Numbered from the stretch's first letter, positions 1 through 8,972 are shown. The stretch is DNA of 64,000 nucleotides from Aneurinibacillus sp. Ricciae_BoGa-3 (GCF_028421645.1 NZ_CP116887.1:4032001-4096000), one strand, 5' to 3'. Program-made: numbers and translations. Notes: generated by a model from the letters alone, not told the origin.

Positions 1-969
1 AAGGCGCTGAGAGAAATCATCAACCATGTGATTAACTTCATGTTCGACCATAACTTCGGGAATGTCAATAGTCGCGTTTGCTGTCGCCTGTTCAATAAGC
101 GCTTCTTTCTTATAATTCTCAGCGTCAGTCTTTGCTTTCTCTTCAAGCTTCGCTTTAATGTCAGCTTTGAGCTCATCAAGTGTATCAAATTCGCTAACAT
201 CTTTCGCGAATTCATCGTCAAGCTCAGGAAGGTTTTTCCGCTTAATTTCGTTGATTTTTACCTTAAATACGGCCGGCTTTCCTGCGAGTTCAGCAGCGTG
301 ATATTCTTCAGGGAATGTCACGTTAACCTCTAACTCTTCACCTTTTTTCTTCCCAAGAAGCTGCTCTTCAAAACCTGGGATGAAGGTGCCAGATCCGATT
401 TCCAGCTGATAGTTCTCAGCTTGGCCGCCTTCAAAAGTTTCACCATTCACGGATCCTTCAAAATCGATGATTGCGAAGTCGCCGTTTTCGATAGCGCCGT
501 CTTCTTCTACTACTAATTCAGCGTTGCGATCCTGCATCGTTTTCAGTTCTTCCTGAATCGATTCATCCGTTACAGAGAAATCCTTAGGTTCAACCGTTAA
601 TCCTTTGTACTCGCCAAGCTTCACTTCAGGTTTAACCGTTACAGTTGCTTTGAAGACAAGTGGTTGTCCTTTTTCAATGTTCTCAACATCTACTTCCGGA
701 CGATCAACGGGATCAATGCCTGTTTGGTTGACAGCTTCAGAATAGGCCTCTGGAAGAAGGATATCCAGTGCATCCTGATACAGAGATTCGACACCAAAAC
801 GAGCTTCGAAAATTTTGCGAGGCACTCTGCCTTTGCGGAAACCAGGAAGATTCACTTGCTTTACTACTTTTGTAAAAGCCTGATCAATAGCTTTGTCTAC
901 TTTACCTTCTTCTACTTCAACGGTAAGAACTCCTTGATTATTTTCTAACTTTTCCCAAGTTGCCTTCAT
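1..969 (-). CDS. tig: Trigger factor, N-terminal 323 codons (cut by window edge)
   Basis: Ribosome-associated chaperone and peptidyl-prolyl isomerase that meets nascent chains at the exit tunnel. The start is ATG at 969 after a strong SD (AGGAGGGG). The protein opens [20 protein letters not shown] and carries the ribosome-docking signature GFRKGRVPR near residue 45, which identifies the family. The reading frame is open to base 1, so roughly the last 100 residues of a normal ~430-aa trigger factor lie outside the window. The gene is preceded by an unusually long leader and its own SigA-type promoter. Identification is near certain; only the 3' end is unseen. Confidence 0.96.
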   Translation of the reverse strand, partial: MKATWEKLENNQGVLTVEVEEGKVDKAIDQAFTKVVKQVNLPGFRKGRVPRKIFEARFGVESLYQDALDILLPEAYSEAVNQTGIDPVDRPEVDVENIEKGQPLVFKATVTVKPEVKLGEYKGLTVEPKDFSVTDESIQEELKTMQDRNAELVVEEDGAIENGDFAIIDFEGSVNGETFEGGQAENYQLEIGSGTFIPGFEEQLLGKKKGEELEVNVTFPEEYHAAELAGKPAVFKVKINEIKRKNLPELDDEFAKDVSEFDTLDELKADIKAKLEEKAKTDAENYKKEALIEQATANATIDIPEVMVEHEVNHMVDDFSQRL

Positions 970-1250
970 TTTATGCTTTCCCCTCCTAAGAATTTGACGA
1001 TGTCCAATATGAATTTATGGATTCCTGCTTCGCCGATTCCGAACTTACAGTTTCCACAGGTTGGTTTCCCGTTCGTCAACGGTACACGATCGGATATGTA
1101 TGAAAACGCAGCATCTTACAATAACGTGAGAGAAGATGCTACCAAACTATTGCTACCGATCTTTACATTTGGCTTTACATGCTTTGTAAAAGGCAATCAT
1201 ACATCCGTAGTTAAAAATGGGCATACTTTAAGTACCTTTATAGCCATTAT
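970..1250 (-). other. Long 5' leader of tig with two hairpins
   Basis: The 337-bp stretch between tig and the TPR gene holds no convincing gene. In the tig leader two stems can be drawn: AGCATCTT/AAGATGCT (1110-1117 with 1133-1140, 15-nt loop) and CCGTT/AACGG (1069-1082, 4-nt loop). Neither is followed by a T-tract, so they are not intrinsic terminators. I do not recognise a known riboswitch or ribosomal-protein leader here. Confidence 0.4.
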
Positions 1251-1278
1251 ATTATATCATAACCAAACTCCATTTCAA
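1251..1278 (-). promoter_or_regulatory. SigA-type promoter of tig
   Basis: On the minus strand TTGAAA (1273-1278) and TATAAT (1251-1256) are separated by 16 bp, a near-consensus vegetative promoter. It points at trigger factor and would give a leader of about 275 nt. Confidence 0.65.
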
Positions 1279-1306
1279 CTCATGAGAAAAATGAAAATTT
1301 GCCCTT

Positions 1307-2350
1307 TTACGGCGTTCTCATTTCGAACTCCAAAATATCATTTAAATGCCTGTAATTGCGGCTGAGTGAAGAAATGCCCACTTCATAAATAGAAGCGATT
1401 TCTTTCCGGGAAGCTTTTATGTACAGAAGCCTTGCCGTAGCATAGTGCAGAGCCGCAGCCCACGCCGCAGCATTCTTGACCGGGGGATGAAGCGGAAAAA
1501 TCGAAAAAAGATACTCCATCCACAGCTGGATAGCAAATGGCGGAAAAGAAGCATCGTAGTTTCCACCGATCCGGCTTACCATTTCAATCACGCGTTGTTC
1601 ATTTTCAGGAAATTCTTTATCATGTAGCGGTACATCTTCAATATTGGTTTCGTAAATCTTGCTAAATTTATGTATAAACACCAGACCCTTTTCACCCATG
1701 TCTTTTAATGCCCGAACAGCGAATGTTTTGAGCAGCGGGTCAGGGTCCACTAGCAGAAGATATTCCTTCAGCACAGATACCGTTTCCTGCGTATGTATGT
1801 ATTTCATCTGTTCAATGGCGCTCAGCTGCTCTTCGAAAGAGCCGGAATCTAACTGGCTGTACAGATGGGATGCGTAATTGGGGTCTTTCTCTATCTTATC
1901 CAATACACTCTCGCGCGATAACTCGATGTCTCCTTCATCTGCCGAGTCACGCAGCATATCACAGGCTTCTTTAATCTCCAGCAAATCCTGTGTGATTTCC
2001 ACACCGGCTTCCTCCTGCGCCTCAGCCAGTACACGGCTTACAGTCGCGAAATCTTCCATCTGAATCAAACTGGACAGATAAAGCCTAACGACGGCTGTTC
2101 TGTCTCCCAATCCTTGTGTCCACATCCTGCAGGCAATTTCGCAAGCCTCTACAAAACGCTTGGCCTCATAGAGAGTAAGCGCCACTGCGAACAGGGCGGT
2201 TGGATGGTCAGGATCAAAGCGCAAAATTTGTTTCAAAAAATCCAGTGCCTGGTTAAACTCCCCGCTTCCCCGCGCCAGGAAAGCTTTTTCCAAATAGCCA
2301 TCAATCACGGTCGGGAGCAGCACCACCTTGCTCCCGTGTTTTTTTTCCAT
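1307..2350 (-). CDS. TPR/HEAT-repeat protein of unknown function
   Basis: A 347-aa soluble protein without signal peptide. Residues ~15-90 form TPR-like helix pairs (ALDFLKQILRFDPDHPTALF, then ALTLYEAKRFVEACEIA). Residues ~185-225 look like a HEAT-type pair (VSVLKEYLLLVDPDPLLKTF, then AVRALKDMGEKG). Such repeats mediate protein-protein contacts and no catalytic motif is visible. I chose the ATG at 2350, preceded by GGGAGG at 6 nt, over an upstream in-frame start at 2392 that lacks an SD. It lies 45 bp downstream of rdgB on the same strand, so it is probably the last gene of the rph-rdgB transcript. Function unknown. Confidence 0.8.
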   Translation of the reverse strand: MEKKHGSKVVLLPTVIDGYLEKAFLARGSGEFNQALDFLKQILRFDPDHPTALFAVALTLYEAKRFVEACEIACRMWTQGLGDRTAVVRLYLSSLIQMEDFATVSRVLAEAQEEAGVEITQDLLEIKEACDMLRDSADEGDIELSRESVLDKIEKDPNYASHLYSQLDSGSFEEQLSAIEQMKYIHTQETVSVLKEYLLLVDPDPLLKTFAVRALKDMGEKGLVFIHKFSKIYETNIEDVPLHDKEFPENEQRVIEMVSRIGGNYDASFPPFAIQLWMEYLFSIFPLHPPVKNAAAWAAALHYATARLLYIKASRKEIASIYEVGISSLSRNYRHLNDILEFEMRTP

Positions 2351-2395
2351 AACGAACCTCCCTTCTGCCTCATGTGCGAAAATAGGCTGCAAAAT

Positions 2396-3013
2396 TTATC
2401 TATACCGCTCCTGAAGAATCGCATGAAGCTTGCGCATGGCGTTCCCCCGGTGGCTAATCGCATTTTTCTCTTCAGGCTCCAGCTCAGCCATCGTTCTTTC
2501 CTGTTCAGGCAGGAAAAAGTACGGATCATAGCCGAATCCGTTGCTGCCGGCTGGAAGGAGTACGATTTCTCCTTCACACGTTCCCCGGGCCACAAGCGTC
2601 TCGCCGTCAGGAATTGCCAGCGCAAGTACAGAAACAAACCTTGCTGCCCGCTCTCCCGCGGGAATATCCCGCATCAGAGCGACCAGTTTGGCGTTGTTCG
2701 CCTGGTCATCTCCATGCTCACCGGCAAACCGGGCGGAGTATACACCAGGTTTGCCTTCCAGGGCATCTACTTCTAAACCTGAATCATCTGCAAGCGCGGG
2801 AATGCCGGTCTCACGGCAGATGGTCTCTGCCTTTTTGACTGCGTTCGCTTCGAATGTTTCGCCGTCCTCGACAACCTCGGGCAGACCCGGAAAGTCTTCC
2901 ACCGTCTTCACTTCCACCTGATATGCGTCAAACATTTGCGAGAATTCACGCACTTTACCCTTGTTACGCGTGGCAAACACAATTTGTTTCCAGGGAAACA
3001 ACGAGATATCCAC
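2396..3013 (-). CDS. rdgB: XTP/dITP diphosphatase (RdgB/HAM1)
   Basis: Hydrolyses non-canonical purine nucleotides (XTP, dITP, ITP) to monophosphates and so keeps them out of DNA and RNA. Family signatures are present in order: IVFATRNKGKVREF near the N-terminus (substrate loop), ALADDSGLEVDAL in the middle, and SHRGNAMRKL near the C-terminus. The 205-aa length is typical. The start is GTG at 3013, one base after the rph stop, with GGAGG 12 nt upstream inside the end of rph. The tight junction implies translational coupling. The rph-rdgB pairing is a standard Firmicutes arrangement. Confidence 0.93.
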   Translation of the reverse strand: MDISLFPWKQIVFATRNKGKVREFSQMFDAYQVEVKTVEDFPGLPEVVEDGETFEANAVKKAETICRETGIPALADDSGLEVDALEGKPGVYSARFAGEHGDDQANNAKLVALMRDIPAGERAARFVSVLALAIPDGETLVARGTCEGEIVLLPAGSNGFGYDPYFFLPEQERTMAELEPEEKNAISHRGNAMRKLHAILQERYR

Positions 3014-3014
3014 T

Positions 3015-3770
3015 CTACATCATGTCCTCCTTTCTTTTTCTCACTTGAACAGCAAGCTCGCCCAGCGCTTCCTGCTGCAGTTCGATCAATTCATGAATTC
3101 CTTTATTGGCAAGCTGCAGCAGCCCGCTTAATTCTTCTGCACTGAAGGGCGATTCTTCGCCGGTTCCCTGTAATTCCACATATTTACCGTTTCCGGTCAT
3201 CACGACATTCATATCCACCTTTGCCCGGGAATCTTCCTCATAGCAGAGGTCAAGGCGCAGTTCTTCATCTACGACGCCAACGCTTGTGGCAGCCAGAAAA
3301 TCGGTTACAGGAATCTTAGGCAGTGGCTTGCTCTCCATTAACTTACCCATTGCAGCCAACATTGCTACATATCCACCTGTTATCGAAGCCGTTCTTGTCC
3401 CACCATCGGCTTGAATAACATCACAATCAATCCAGATCGTTCGTTCACCCAGTGCTTGAAGATCAACGACCGAACGAAGGGCCCTGCCGATTAACCGCTG
3501 GATCTCCATCGTCCTGCCCCCAATCTTACCCCGGCTTGATTCACGCACATTCCGGGTCTGGGTTGCCCTTGGAAGCATTGAGTACTCAGCTGTCACCCAG
3601 CCTTTTCCCTGGCCCCGCATAAAAGGCGGAACCTTTTCTTCTACAGTCGCGGTACAAATAACCCGGGTATCGCCCACCTCAATTAATAATGAACCTTCGG
3701 CATGCTTGATATAGTTCATGTTAATTTTAACGGGCCGAATCTGGTTATTCTCCCGGTTATCGATTCTCAT
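3015..3770 (-). CDS. rph: Ribonuclease PH
   Basis: Phosphorolytic 3'-5' exoribonuclease that trims tRNA 3' ends. The protein (251 aa) has the family hallmarks: [16 protein letters not shown] start, [14 protein letters not shown], the [24 protein letters not shown] phosphate/RNA-binding region (seen as [20 protein letters not shown]), and [20 protein letters not shown] with active-site acidic residues. ATG at 3770 follows GGAGG with 9-nt spacing. It heads the rph-rdgB unit and has its own candidate promoter in the gap after gerM. Confidence 0.95.
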   Translation of the reverse strand: MRIDNRENNQIRPVKINMNYIKHAEGSLLIEVGDTRVICTATVEEKVPPFMRGQGKGWVTAEYSMLPRATQTRNVRESSRGKIGGRTMEIQRLIGRALRSVVDLQALGERTIWIDCDVIQADGGTRTASITGGYVAMLAAMGKLMESKPLPKIPVTDFLAATSVGVVDEELRLDLCYEEDSRAKVDMNVVMTGNGKYVELQGTGEESPFSAEELSGLLQLANKGIHELIELQQEALGELAVQVRKRKEDMM

Positions 3771-3801
3771 ACTTAAGCACCTCCACGACTTTATCTGGCT
3801 T

Positions 3802-3832
3802 ATTATAGCACATCACTGGCAGAAAAATGCAA
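3802..3832 (-). promoter_or_regulatory. Candidate promoter of rph-rdgB
   Basis: On the minus strand a TATAAT box (3802-3807) carries a TG-N extension (TGCTATAAT). A weak -35, TTGCAT (3827-3832), lies 19 bp away. The extended -10 could compensate for the long spacer. It lies between the gerM terminator and the rph start. Confidence 0.45.
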
Positions 3833-3863
3833 TTGCTTGCCAACCCTAATTGGCAATCAGAAG

Positions 3864-3891
3864 GAAAGAAAAAAAGGTGAGAAACTCACCT
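3864..3891 (-). terminator. Intrinsic terminator after gerM
   Basis: AGGTGAG/CTCACCT with an AAA loop, followed on the minus strand by eight T residues. It lies just past the gerM stop codon and separates gerM from rph. Confidence 0.85.
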
Positions 3892-3898
3892 CTTTGAT

Positions 3899-4963
3899 TT
3901 AATAAGCCCGGGTATTATAGACGGCAGGTTTTGAAACAGGTTTTGAATAATCCATGTTTCCTGCTTTGAGTTTGCTTTTTCCATCTACCATGATTTGTAC
4001 CTTCTTGGCGCCAGTATTTTCTGTTAAGGAAAGGACAATAGCTGTCATAGCATCCGGGTTTGCCTCACCCTGATTATAAGCGATAAGTTGTTTGTCGAAG
4101 TCCGCAACGACTACATTGTTCTTCTCTTTCACGCTGAGGACACCAACTGATGGCAGAATAGAAGATACGAGGGTAGATCCCTGGCGCGGCCCCCGCACCA
4201 ATTCTTTTACAACCGTTTCAGCCTTGGTTCCCTTCTCCGTTACGAGTCTTGTAACAGGCACGAAGTAGGTTTTATCATTCGGCAACTGGCCTTCAAAATA
4301 AAGGGTAACCGGGGTTGTCTGCCCGATCTTCACATTATCTGCAAGTTCCAGATTAATTCCATTTTTACGGCTCAAATGAGAGATAGGTGTTCCTTTGACA
4401 GGCATTACTTCTTGATCATGGCCGTTAATCCGAATGTTTACTTCTTTTACAGAATCGAACTCCGTGAGCGTCCATGTTATTGCATCAATTATTTTTTGTT
4501 CGTCCTCCGCTTTATAATTTTTAAATTCCGGAGAAAAATCGACCGTTGCCACGCCATTCTTGATGGTCATTCCAATTATCTTGGTACCCTGCGGAAGGAC
4601 AGCATGCAACCCTTTAGGAAGCATTTTTTCCCCCTGGCTTCCTTTTACCATATAGCTGAGTACCTGCTTGGCCATTCCCTGTGTTTTGGGAAACTCCATT
4701 TCCCAGGGTACCACATAACCGTCTGTGTCGACTACATAGAGCTTTTGTATCATTGTTTTGGCCTCTGCTTTAGCTGTTTTGCCGGATACGTCTGTCAGAG
4801 GCTGGCCATTCGCCGTTACCTTTTCACTTCCCGCGGGCTGGGAGTCCAACTTCGGCGGATCAATTTGTTGCGTGCTTGACACATCGTTTGGGCCGAACAT
4901 GCTGCAGCCGCTTAATACTAAAAGGCCTATGAGTGCTCCGGTAATCATTATTTTTTGTGACAT
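3899..4963 (-). CDS. gerM: GerM-like lipoprotein with two GerMN domains
   Basis: A 354-aa exported lipoprotein: residues 1-19 form a short signal peptide ending in a lipobox (LVLSGC, lipidated Cys19). Two GerMN modules follow, roughly residues 75-190 (LYVVDTDGYVVPWEMEFP to VNIRINGHDQEV) and 215-340 (TLYFEGQLPNDKTYFVPVTR to KVQIMVDGKSKL). GerM in B. subtilis is a mother-cell protein needed for sporulation and germination that helps hold engulfing-membrane complexes together. ATG at 4963 has a GGAGG SD. It follows racE by 83 bp, the same racE-gerM-rph order as in B. subtilis, which supports the assignment. Confidence 0.92.
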   Translation of the reverse strand: MSQKIMITGALIGLLVLSGCSMFGPNDVSSTQQIDPPKLDSQPAGSEKVTANGQPLTDVSGKTAKAEAKTMIQKLYVVDTDGYVVPWEMEFPKTQGMAKQVLSYMVKGSQGEKMLPKGLHAVLPQGTKIIGMTIKNGVATVDFSPEFKNYKAEDEQKIIDAITWTLTEFDSVKEVNIRINGHDQEVMPVKGTPISHLSRKNGINLELADNVKIGQTTPVTLYFEGQLPNDKTYFVPVTRLVTEKGTKAETVVKELVRGPRQGSTLVSSILPSVGVLSVKEKNNVVVADFDKQLIAYNQGEANPDAMTAIVLSLTENTGAKKVQIMVDGKSKLKAGNMDYSKPVSKPAVYNTRAY

Positions 4964-5046
4964 GCGTATTCCTCCTCAGTCTCTGGTTTGTACTATGTAT
5001 ACGAGCCTGATTTGGAATTATACATACTTTGTCCGAAGGCCCCCTT

Positions 5047-5847
5047 TTATTCCAGCGAAACCCGTTCAGCTGCCACTTCAACACCGAGCCATTGCTGCGC
5101 AATCTCGGAAAATAACTCGCGATCCCCACTCGTATAAAAATGGTGCGTCGTATCCACCACATCTCCCCCGTTAGCGAGCAGATTGCGGTAAGCAAGAACG
5201 ACACTAAGTTCACGGGCGGCTTCTTCTGCGGAACTGATTAACCGAACATCTGGACCGACTGTTTCCTGGATAAAATGCGAGATGAGCGGATAATGCGTAC
5301 AGCCCAGAATGAGCGTATCAAATTCTTCTCCGGCAAGCGGAGCGAGCGCTTCACGTACAATTTCAGCGCCACCCGGGTCATGCGATCGGCCGCTTTCTAC
5401 AAGTGGAACCAGAGTGGGGCACGCAAGGCTAACGACGTTTGCCTTTGGATTTAACCGTTTTAACGCTTTTTCGTATGCACCGCTGGCTATCGTTCCCTTC
5501 GTTCCGATAACCGCAATTTTCCCCGTCTTCGTCTCTTTTAAAGCGGTTCTTGCCCCCGGATCAATAACACCCACAACCGGAATCTCAAGTTTCTCACTCA
5601 CCTCGGCAAGAACAACGGCGGCTGCTGTATTACAGCCAATGACCAGTGCTTTTATAGATTTCAGCAGAAGAAAATCGATCATCTGCAGGGAAAATTCCCG
5701 AATTTCTTGATATGGCCGCGGTCCATACGGACACCTGGCCGTATCCCCAAAATATACAATATCTTCTCTGGGCAGCTGGCGGATGACTTCCTTTGCAACG
5801 GTTAATCCGCCTACCCCCGAATCGATAATGCCTATACCTTGTTTCAT
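5047..5847 (-). CDS. racE: Glutamate racemase
   Basis: Interconverts L- and D-glutamate to supply D-Glu for peptidoglycan. The 266-aa sequence begins with the family motif IGIIDSGVGGLTVAKEV and contains both catalytic cysteines: C72 in VIGCNTAAA and C183 in LGCTHYPL. DTARCPYGPR, the substrate-binding loop, is intact. It is the first minus-strand gene of the racE-gerM-rph-rdgB-TPR series; upstream it diverges from the alpha/beta hydrolase gene at 6032. Confidence 0.96.
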   Translation of the reverse strand: MKQGIGIIDSGVGGLTVAKEVIRQLPREDIVYFGDTARCPYGPRPYQEIREFSLQMIDFLLLKSIKALVIGCNTAAAVVLAEVSEKLEIPVVGVIDPGARTALKETKTGKIAVIGTKGTIASGAYEKALKRLNPKANVVSLACPTLVPLVESGRSHDPGGAEIVREALAPLAGEEFDTLILGCTHYPLISHFIQETVGPDVRLISSAEEAARELSVVLAYRNLLANGGDVVDTTHHFYTSGDRELFSEIAQQWLGVEVAAERVSLE

Positions 5848-5961
5848 TATTTCGCTTCCTTTTGCCTTCTAGTTTAAACGCGCACACACTTTATGATATT
5901 GCGTGTTTCCCTACTGAATTGCAAGATGCTATTTTCACAAGCTTAGCTCATGAGCTTGGCC

Positions 5962-5987
5962 GTTTGAGCTTACCCTGGCTGTGGTAA
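5962..5987 (+). promoter_or_regulatory. Candidate SigB promoter for the alpha/beta hydrolase
   Basis: GTTTGA (5962-5967), 14 bp, TGGTAA (5982-5987). This is the same architecture as the rsbV promoter in this window (GTTTAA-N14-TGGTAA) and differs from it at one -35 base. It lies 44 bp before the hydrolase start. The inference rests on the motif alone. Confidence 0.5.
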
Positions 5988-6031
5988 TGGTTACTATGTT
6001 TTAACTACCTTATAAAGGAGGGAATGCCGGG

Positions 6032-7027
6032 ATGGCCAGTAAAGTAGTAAAAGGGCTGGCAATAGGTGTTGTAGTCGCGACGCTTCCAGTCCTTTTTACA
6101 AAGGCGAACCAGATGAGAGCGAGAAGAATGCCTGATGCATTTGAGGCAATTGAACGAGTCTATCATTCGCGCTTTGGCGATATCCATTATATACGCAAAG
6201 GAGCAGGTGATTCGCTGGTATTTATCCATGGGCTGGAGCCAGGAACATCTTCTTACGAATGGCGCGCAAACTTTGCTCCGTTAACCGAACATTTCCGGGT
6301 TTTTAATCTCGATTTACTTGGCTATGGGAATTCAGAAAAGCCAGCTTTATCGTATACAACCGACTTATTCAGCGATATGCTAATTGGTTTTATCGAGGAT
6401 GTAGTCAAGGACTATGCAAACGTGGTAGTCAGCCCGGCCAGCATCCCGTTTGTTTTACAGGCGCTTGAAAAAAAGCCAGTGCTTTTCCAAAAAGTCTGCT
6501 TAATCAGCCCGCTCATGGACAAGCATGCAGGAGAAAGGCTGCCTTTTACAGGAAAGTTATCGGAAAAGATTTTAAATCTGCCGGTAATCGGTAATACGAT
6601 GTACCATCTGTCCACCCAGAAGCCTGCTTTGAAAAAACAGCTGCAGAGTAAGTATCATCGGGATATTGTAAACCGCGAGATGCAGGACCGCGCCTTCCAT
6701 TCAAGCTTAAGCGGCGGACCAAATGCCTATAAAGCGCCTATGGCATACAGATCCGGCAAACTAAAGGAGAATTACGAATCAATTCTTCATTCTATTCAGC
6801 ACCCGCTGTTGCTGGTTACTGGCGAATACAGTTCTGTCCCAGCTAACAGATATAAGGACTTTTCATTCGCAGATCGCCAATCACAGGCAATAACGTTAGA
6901 AAAATGCGGCTCTCACCCGCACGAAGAGTGCCCGGGTGAATTTAACAGCTGGCTTGTTCAGGAATTTTCCGGTTTGCGTGACTTGCATGTTAAAGACATA
7001 TCAAGTGGAATGCACGCAAGGGCCTAA
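6032..7027 (+). CDS. Membrane-anchored alpha/beta hydrolase, atypical nucleophile elbow
   Basis: A 331-aa protein with an N-terminal hydrophobic anchor (residues ~6-22) and an alpha/beta hydrolase core: oxyanion-hole motif FIHGLEPG (64-71), the strand FNLDLLGYGNSEKP (91-104), and a C-terminal GSHPHEECPGEF with the catalytic His. The elbow, normally GxSxG, reads VVSPASIPF (S134, S137), so S137 could be the nucleophile but both glycines are lost. Catalysis may be altered or the protein may be non-enzymatic. ATG at 6032 has AAAGGAGG. It stands alone, has a candidate SigB promoter, and is followed by a hairpin terminator at 7047. Substrate unknown. Confidence 0.82.
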   Translation: MASKVVKGLAIGVVVATLPVLFTKANQMRARRMPDAFEAIERVYHSRFGDIHYIRKGAGDSLVFIHGLEPGTSSYEWRANFAPLTEHFRVFNLDLLGYGNSEKPALSYTTDLFSDMLIGFIEDVVKDYANVVVSPASIPFVLQALEKKPVLFQKVCLISPLMDKHAGERLPFTGKLSEKILNLPVIGNTMYHLSTQKPALKKQLQSKYHRDIVNREMQDRAFHSSLSGGPNAYKAPMAYRSGKLKENYESILHSIQHPLLLVTGEYSSVPANRYKDFSFADRQSQAITLEKCGSHPHEECPGEFNSWLVQEFSGLRDLHVKDISSGMHARA

Positions 7028-7046
7028 TGGCAGGCTAACCATACAG

Positions 7047-7077
7047 AAGACTTCCGGGCTCGCCCGGGAGTCTTTTC
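7047..7077 (+). terminator. Intrinsic terminator after the hydrolase
   Basis: A 13-bp stem with one mismatch (AAGACTTCCGGGC with GCCCGGGAGTCTT) and a 2-nt apical gap, followed by a short T-run. It lies 20 bp past the hydrolase stop. Confidence 0.7.
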
Positions 7078-7082
7078 CGACT

Positions 7083-7174
7083 ATTAGAAAACTTGGCTAG
7101 CGCTGAGCCGCAGGCGAAAGCGATAGCCTTAGTTGCACTTATGTGGATAGGAAAATATATTCTTTCCTATCCAC
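7083..7174 (-). repeat. Intergenic structured repeat, copy A
   Basis: Read on the minus strand: a 12-bp hairpin (GTGGATAGGAAA/TTTCCTATCCAC), a short linker, the core GCAACTAAGGCT, then TTCGCCTGCGGCT, and an end AGCCAAGTTTTCTAAT. Within the core, AAGGCT can pair with AGCC near the end. It lies immediately after the T-tract of the minus-strand terminator at 7176-7202. Copies B (29288), C (35397) and D (53416) have the same order of parts. Confidence 0.8.
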
Positions 7175-7175
7175 T

Positions 7176-7202
7176 AAAAAAAGCCGGTCAGGCCGGCTTT
7201 TT
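7176..7202 (-). terminator. Terminator after the DUF5665 gene
   Basis: AAAAAGCCGG/CCGGCTTTTT with a 5-nt loop; it overlaps the DUF5665 stop codon and can act in both directions. On the minus strand its T-tract runs straight into repeat copy A. Confidence 0.8.
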
Positions 7203-7542
7203 ACCCTCGGGTATTTTTAAATGCGTTAACCCAATCCAAGAGCTGCGCGATATACTTGCCAACGAGCGGCATCGAAACAAATAAACTTAATACATACACG
7301 ACAAGCGCGATGATAAGCGCGGTGCCGATTGTAAGGCCAACACCACGAGATACACCAGCCAGTATGTTTATCCAAATCACCCTCTTCGGGTTCTGGTAGT
7401 TCTCGATGAAGTCGGTGATCCTGGATTTTTCTGTCCGGGCTGAAAGCCAGTTTAACCGCTCTTTATACCTGCTTTCCACGTGCGGTGAATCCGAGGAGGA
7501 CGGGGAAGACGGAGCCCCAGCGCTAACTTTAGACTTTGGCAT
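7201..7542 (-). CDS. DUF5665 membrane protein
   Basis: A 113-aa protein with a Ser/Pro-rich N-terminus (residues 1-22), an amphipathic stretch, and a hydrophobic region from ~63 to ~93 (GLTIGTALIIALVVYVLSLF) compatible with one or two membrane helices. It ends VGKYIAQLLDWVN, typical of DUF5665 proteins of Bacillales. Function unknown. ATG at 7542 has GGAAGGGGG upstream and overlaps the preceding DUF948 gene by 14 bp. The two are co-translated and share the candidate SigB promoter at 7998. Confidence 0.78.
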   Translation of the reverse strand: MPKSKVSAGAPSSPSSSDSPHVESRYKERLNWLSARTEKSRITDFIENYQNPKRVIWINILAGVSRGVGLTIGTALIIALVVYVLSLFVSMPLVGKYIAQLLDWVNAFKNTRG

Positions 7543-7963
7543 GCTGGCGCCCCCTTCCCTCAGATGTATACTTGGATTTTATATCGTTAAAGCCTTTATA
7601 GACGCTGAACCCTGCCGTGAGTATTTCTAACACTTGATCAGCCCAGCGGGGCGGAACAGACACTTTATCCTGAACATGGTTTGATAACGAGGTCACACCC
7701 TGTCCAATCGAATCCACCGCTTCAAATGTGCTGTCAAGCTTGTCCATTTTAAATGTTAAATCTTTTGATATCGAATTCAGGTCCTCAAGGGATACGTCCA
7801 CCCGGGCGATAATCTGGTCGACATTCATCTGAAGGTGGGCGATAGTTGTATCGGTCTGCTTGATCAGGTCATTTAGATTGCGGAAGAATAAAACGAGCAT
7901 CACCGCAATTGCCGCTATAGCAAATGCAACGACAATGACACCCATAATAATAGCTGTCTGCAT
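7529..7963 (-). CDS. DUF948 (YtxG-like) general stress protein
   Basis: A 144-aa protein with one N-terminal TM helix (residues ~5-28) followed by a coiled-coil region (DLIKQTDTTIAHLQMNVDQI to DSIGQGVTSLSNHVQDK), the layout of DUF948/YtxG proteins. In B. subtilis ytxG belongs to the SigB regulon, and here a good SigB promoter lies 35 bp upstream. ATG at 7963 follows AAGGAGGG. It is the first gene of a two-gene operon with DUF5665 and diverges from the SigB operon. Role probably in envelope stress; molecular function unknown. Confidence 0.82.
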   Translation of the reverse strand: MQTAIIMGVIVVAFAIAAIAVMLVLFFRNLNDLIKQTDTTIAHLQMNVDQIIARVDVSLEDLNSISKDLTFKMDKLDSTFEAVDSIGQGVTSLSNHVQDKVSVPPRWADQVLEILTAGFSVYKGFNDIKSKYTSEGRGRQHAKV

Positions 7964-7997
7964 CTACGATCCCTCCTTGTAAGGTGTTTGGTTTTCC

Positions 7998-8023
7998 TTA
8001 CCCGTGTTTTTTCATGCATAAAC
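7998..8023 (-). promoter_or_regulatory. SigB promoter of the DUF948-DUF5665 operon
   Basis: On the minus strand GTTTAT (8018-8023), 14 bp, GGGTAA (7998-8003), an excellent match to the SigB consensus GTTTAA-N12-15-GGGTAT. It is 35 bp upstream of the DUF948 start. Confidence 0.75.
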
Positions 8024-8120
8024 TATGATAAAATAGAGAGGAATGGATTTCTCTCCACACAGGGATTTTATGGTACGATTGAGGTACACTTTATGAAATG
8101 TGTAAGATGGGAGTGCGAAT

Positions 8121-8972
8121 ATGTTTAGGAAGACGGCTCAAAAATTCATTGAAGAAAACAGCAGCAGTATTGGAGAGAAGTGGCTGCGCAATGTATCTGA
8201 TTCTTCATCTAATAACAGAACCCTTGAGCTATTCATTCAAAATATGATACAAGGTGGTTTTCTTGATCATCTTTCCGGGTTCTTTTCAGAAGAAATTGAA
8301 ATCCAGCAGGAAGCTGCTGTTAGCATAGAGAAACTATTCCATAAATATGTTCCCCTCTGTACCGAAGCGGATGTACCTATAGGAGAAGTCATACAAAGCT
8401 TTTACTTTATTCGGGATGTTATTATTAAAATTGATGGGGTAACAGAAGATGTGGCCCTTCTTTTATCACTTATAAAAGAAGTCGATCGTTTCTTTTTTAA
8501 TTTTAATGGTTTGATTCATGATATCTACGCTTTATCCTGGAAAGCGAAACTGCTTGCACACCGTTCTGAAATTCTGGAACTGTCTGCCCCTCTCATTCCG
8601 GTGCTTGAGGATATCGCCGTTATGCCGATTGTCGGAACAATTGACACGGATAGAGCGCAGTATATCACAGAGAATCTATTATACGGTGCAATCAAAAATG
8701 AAAGTAAGGTTGTACTCATCGATATTACAGGCGTGGCCGTTGTAAATACCATGGTTGCCCAGTATATTCTAAAAGCTGCCGAAGCTATTCACTTAATCGG
8801 TGCTGAATGCATTGTTGTGGGGATTCGACCGGAAATAGCACAGACAATGATCAGTCTTGGCATAGAATTAGACAGTTTGCAAACACTGAGTTCTTTGAGC
8901 CAGGGTCTGCGGCAAGCATTATCCATGACCGGGAAAAAAATTACGGACATTGAGGGAGGAAAAATTAAATGA
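8121..8972 (+). CDS. rsbR: RsbR-family stressosome sensor
   Basis: Scaffold and input protein of the stressosome, which traps RsbT until stress triggers release. The 283-aa protein has a variable N-terminal domain (residues ~1-145, non-heme-globin-like in the family) and a C-terminal STAS domain (~150-275). Thr173 ([11 protein letters not shown]) and Thr210 (VVNTMVA) match the two threonines that RsbT phosphorylates in B. subtilis RsbRA. ATG at 8121 has a GGGAG SD. Its stop overlaps the rsbS start by 4 bp. It is the only rsbR paralogue in the window and opens the operon. Confidence 0.93.
   Translation: MFRKTAQKFIEENSSSIGEKWLRNVSDSSSNNRTLELFIQNMIQGGFLDHLSGFFSEEIEIQQEAAVSIEKLFHKYVPLCTEADVPIGEVIQSFYFIRDVIIKIDGVTEDVALLLSLIKEVDRFFFNFNGLIHDIYALSWKAKLLAHRSEILELSAPLIPVLEDIAVMPIVGTIDTDRAQYITENLLYGAIKNESKVVLIDITGVAVVNTMVAQYILKAAEAIHLIGAECIVVGIRPEIAQTMISLGIELDSLQTLSSLSQGLRQALSMTGKKITDIEGGKIK

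Noticed and set aside
973..1365. A 130-codon plus-strand frame over the tig leader
   Set aside because: It has no SD at its start, overlaps the tig promoter and the end of the TPR gene, and resembles no family I know.
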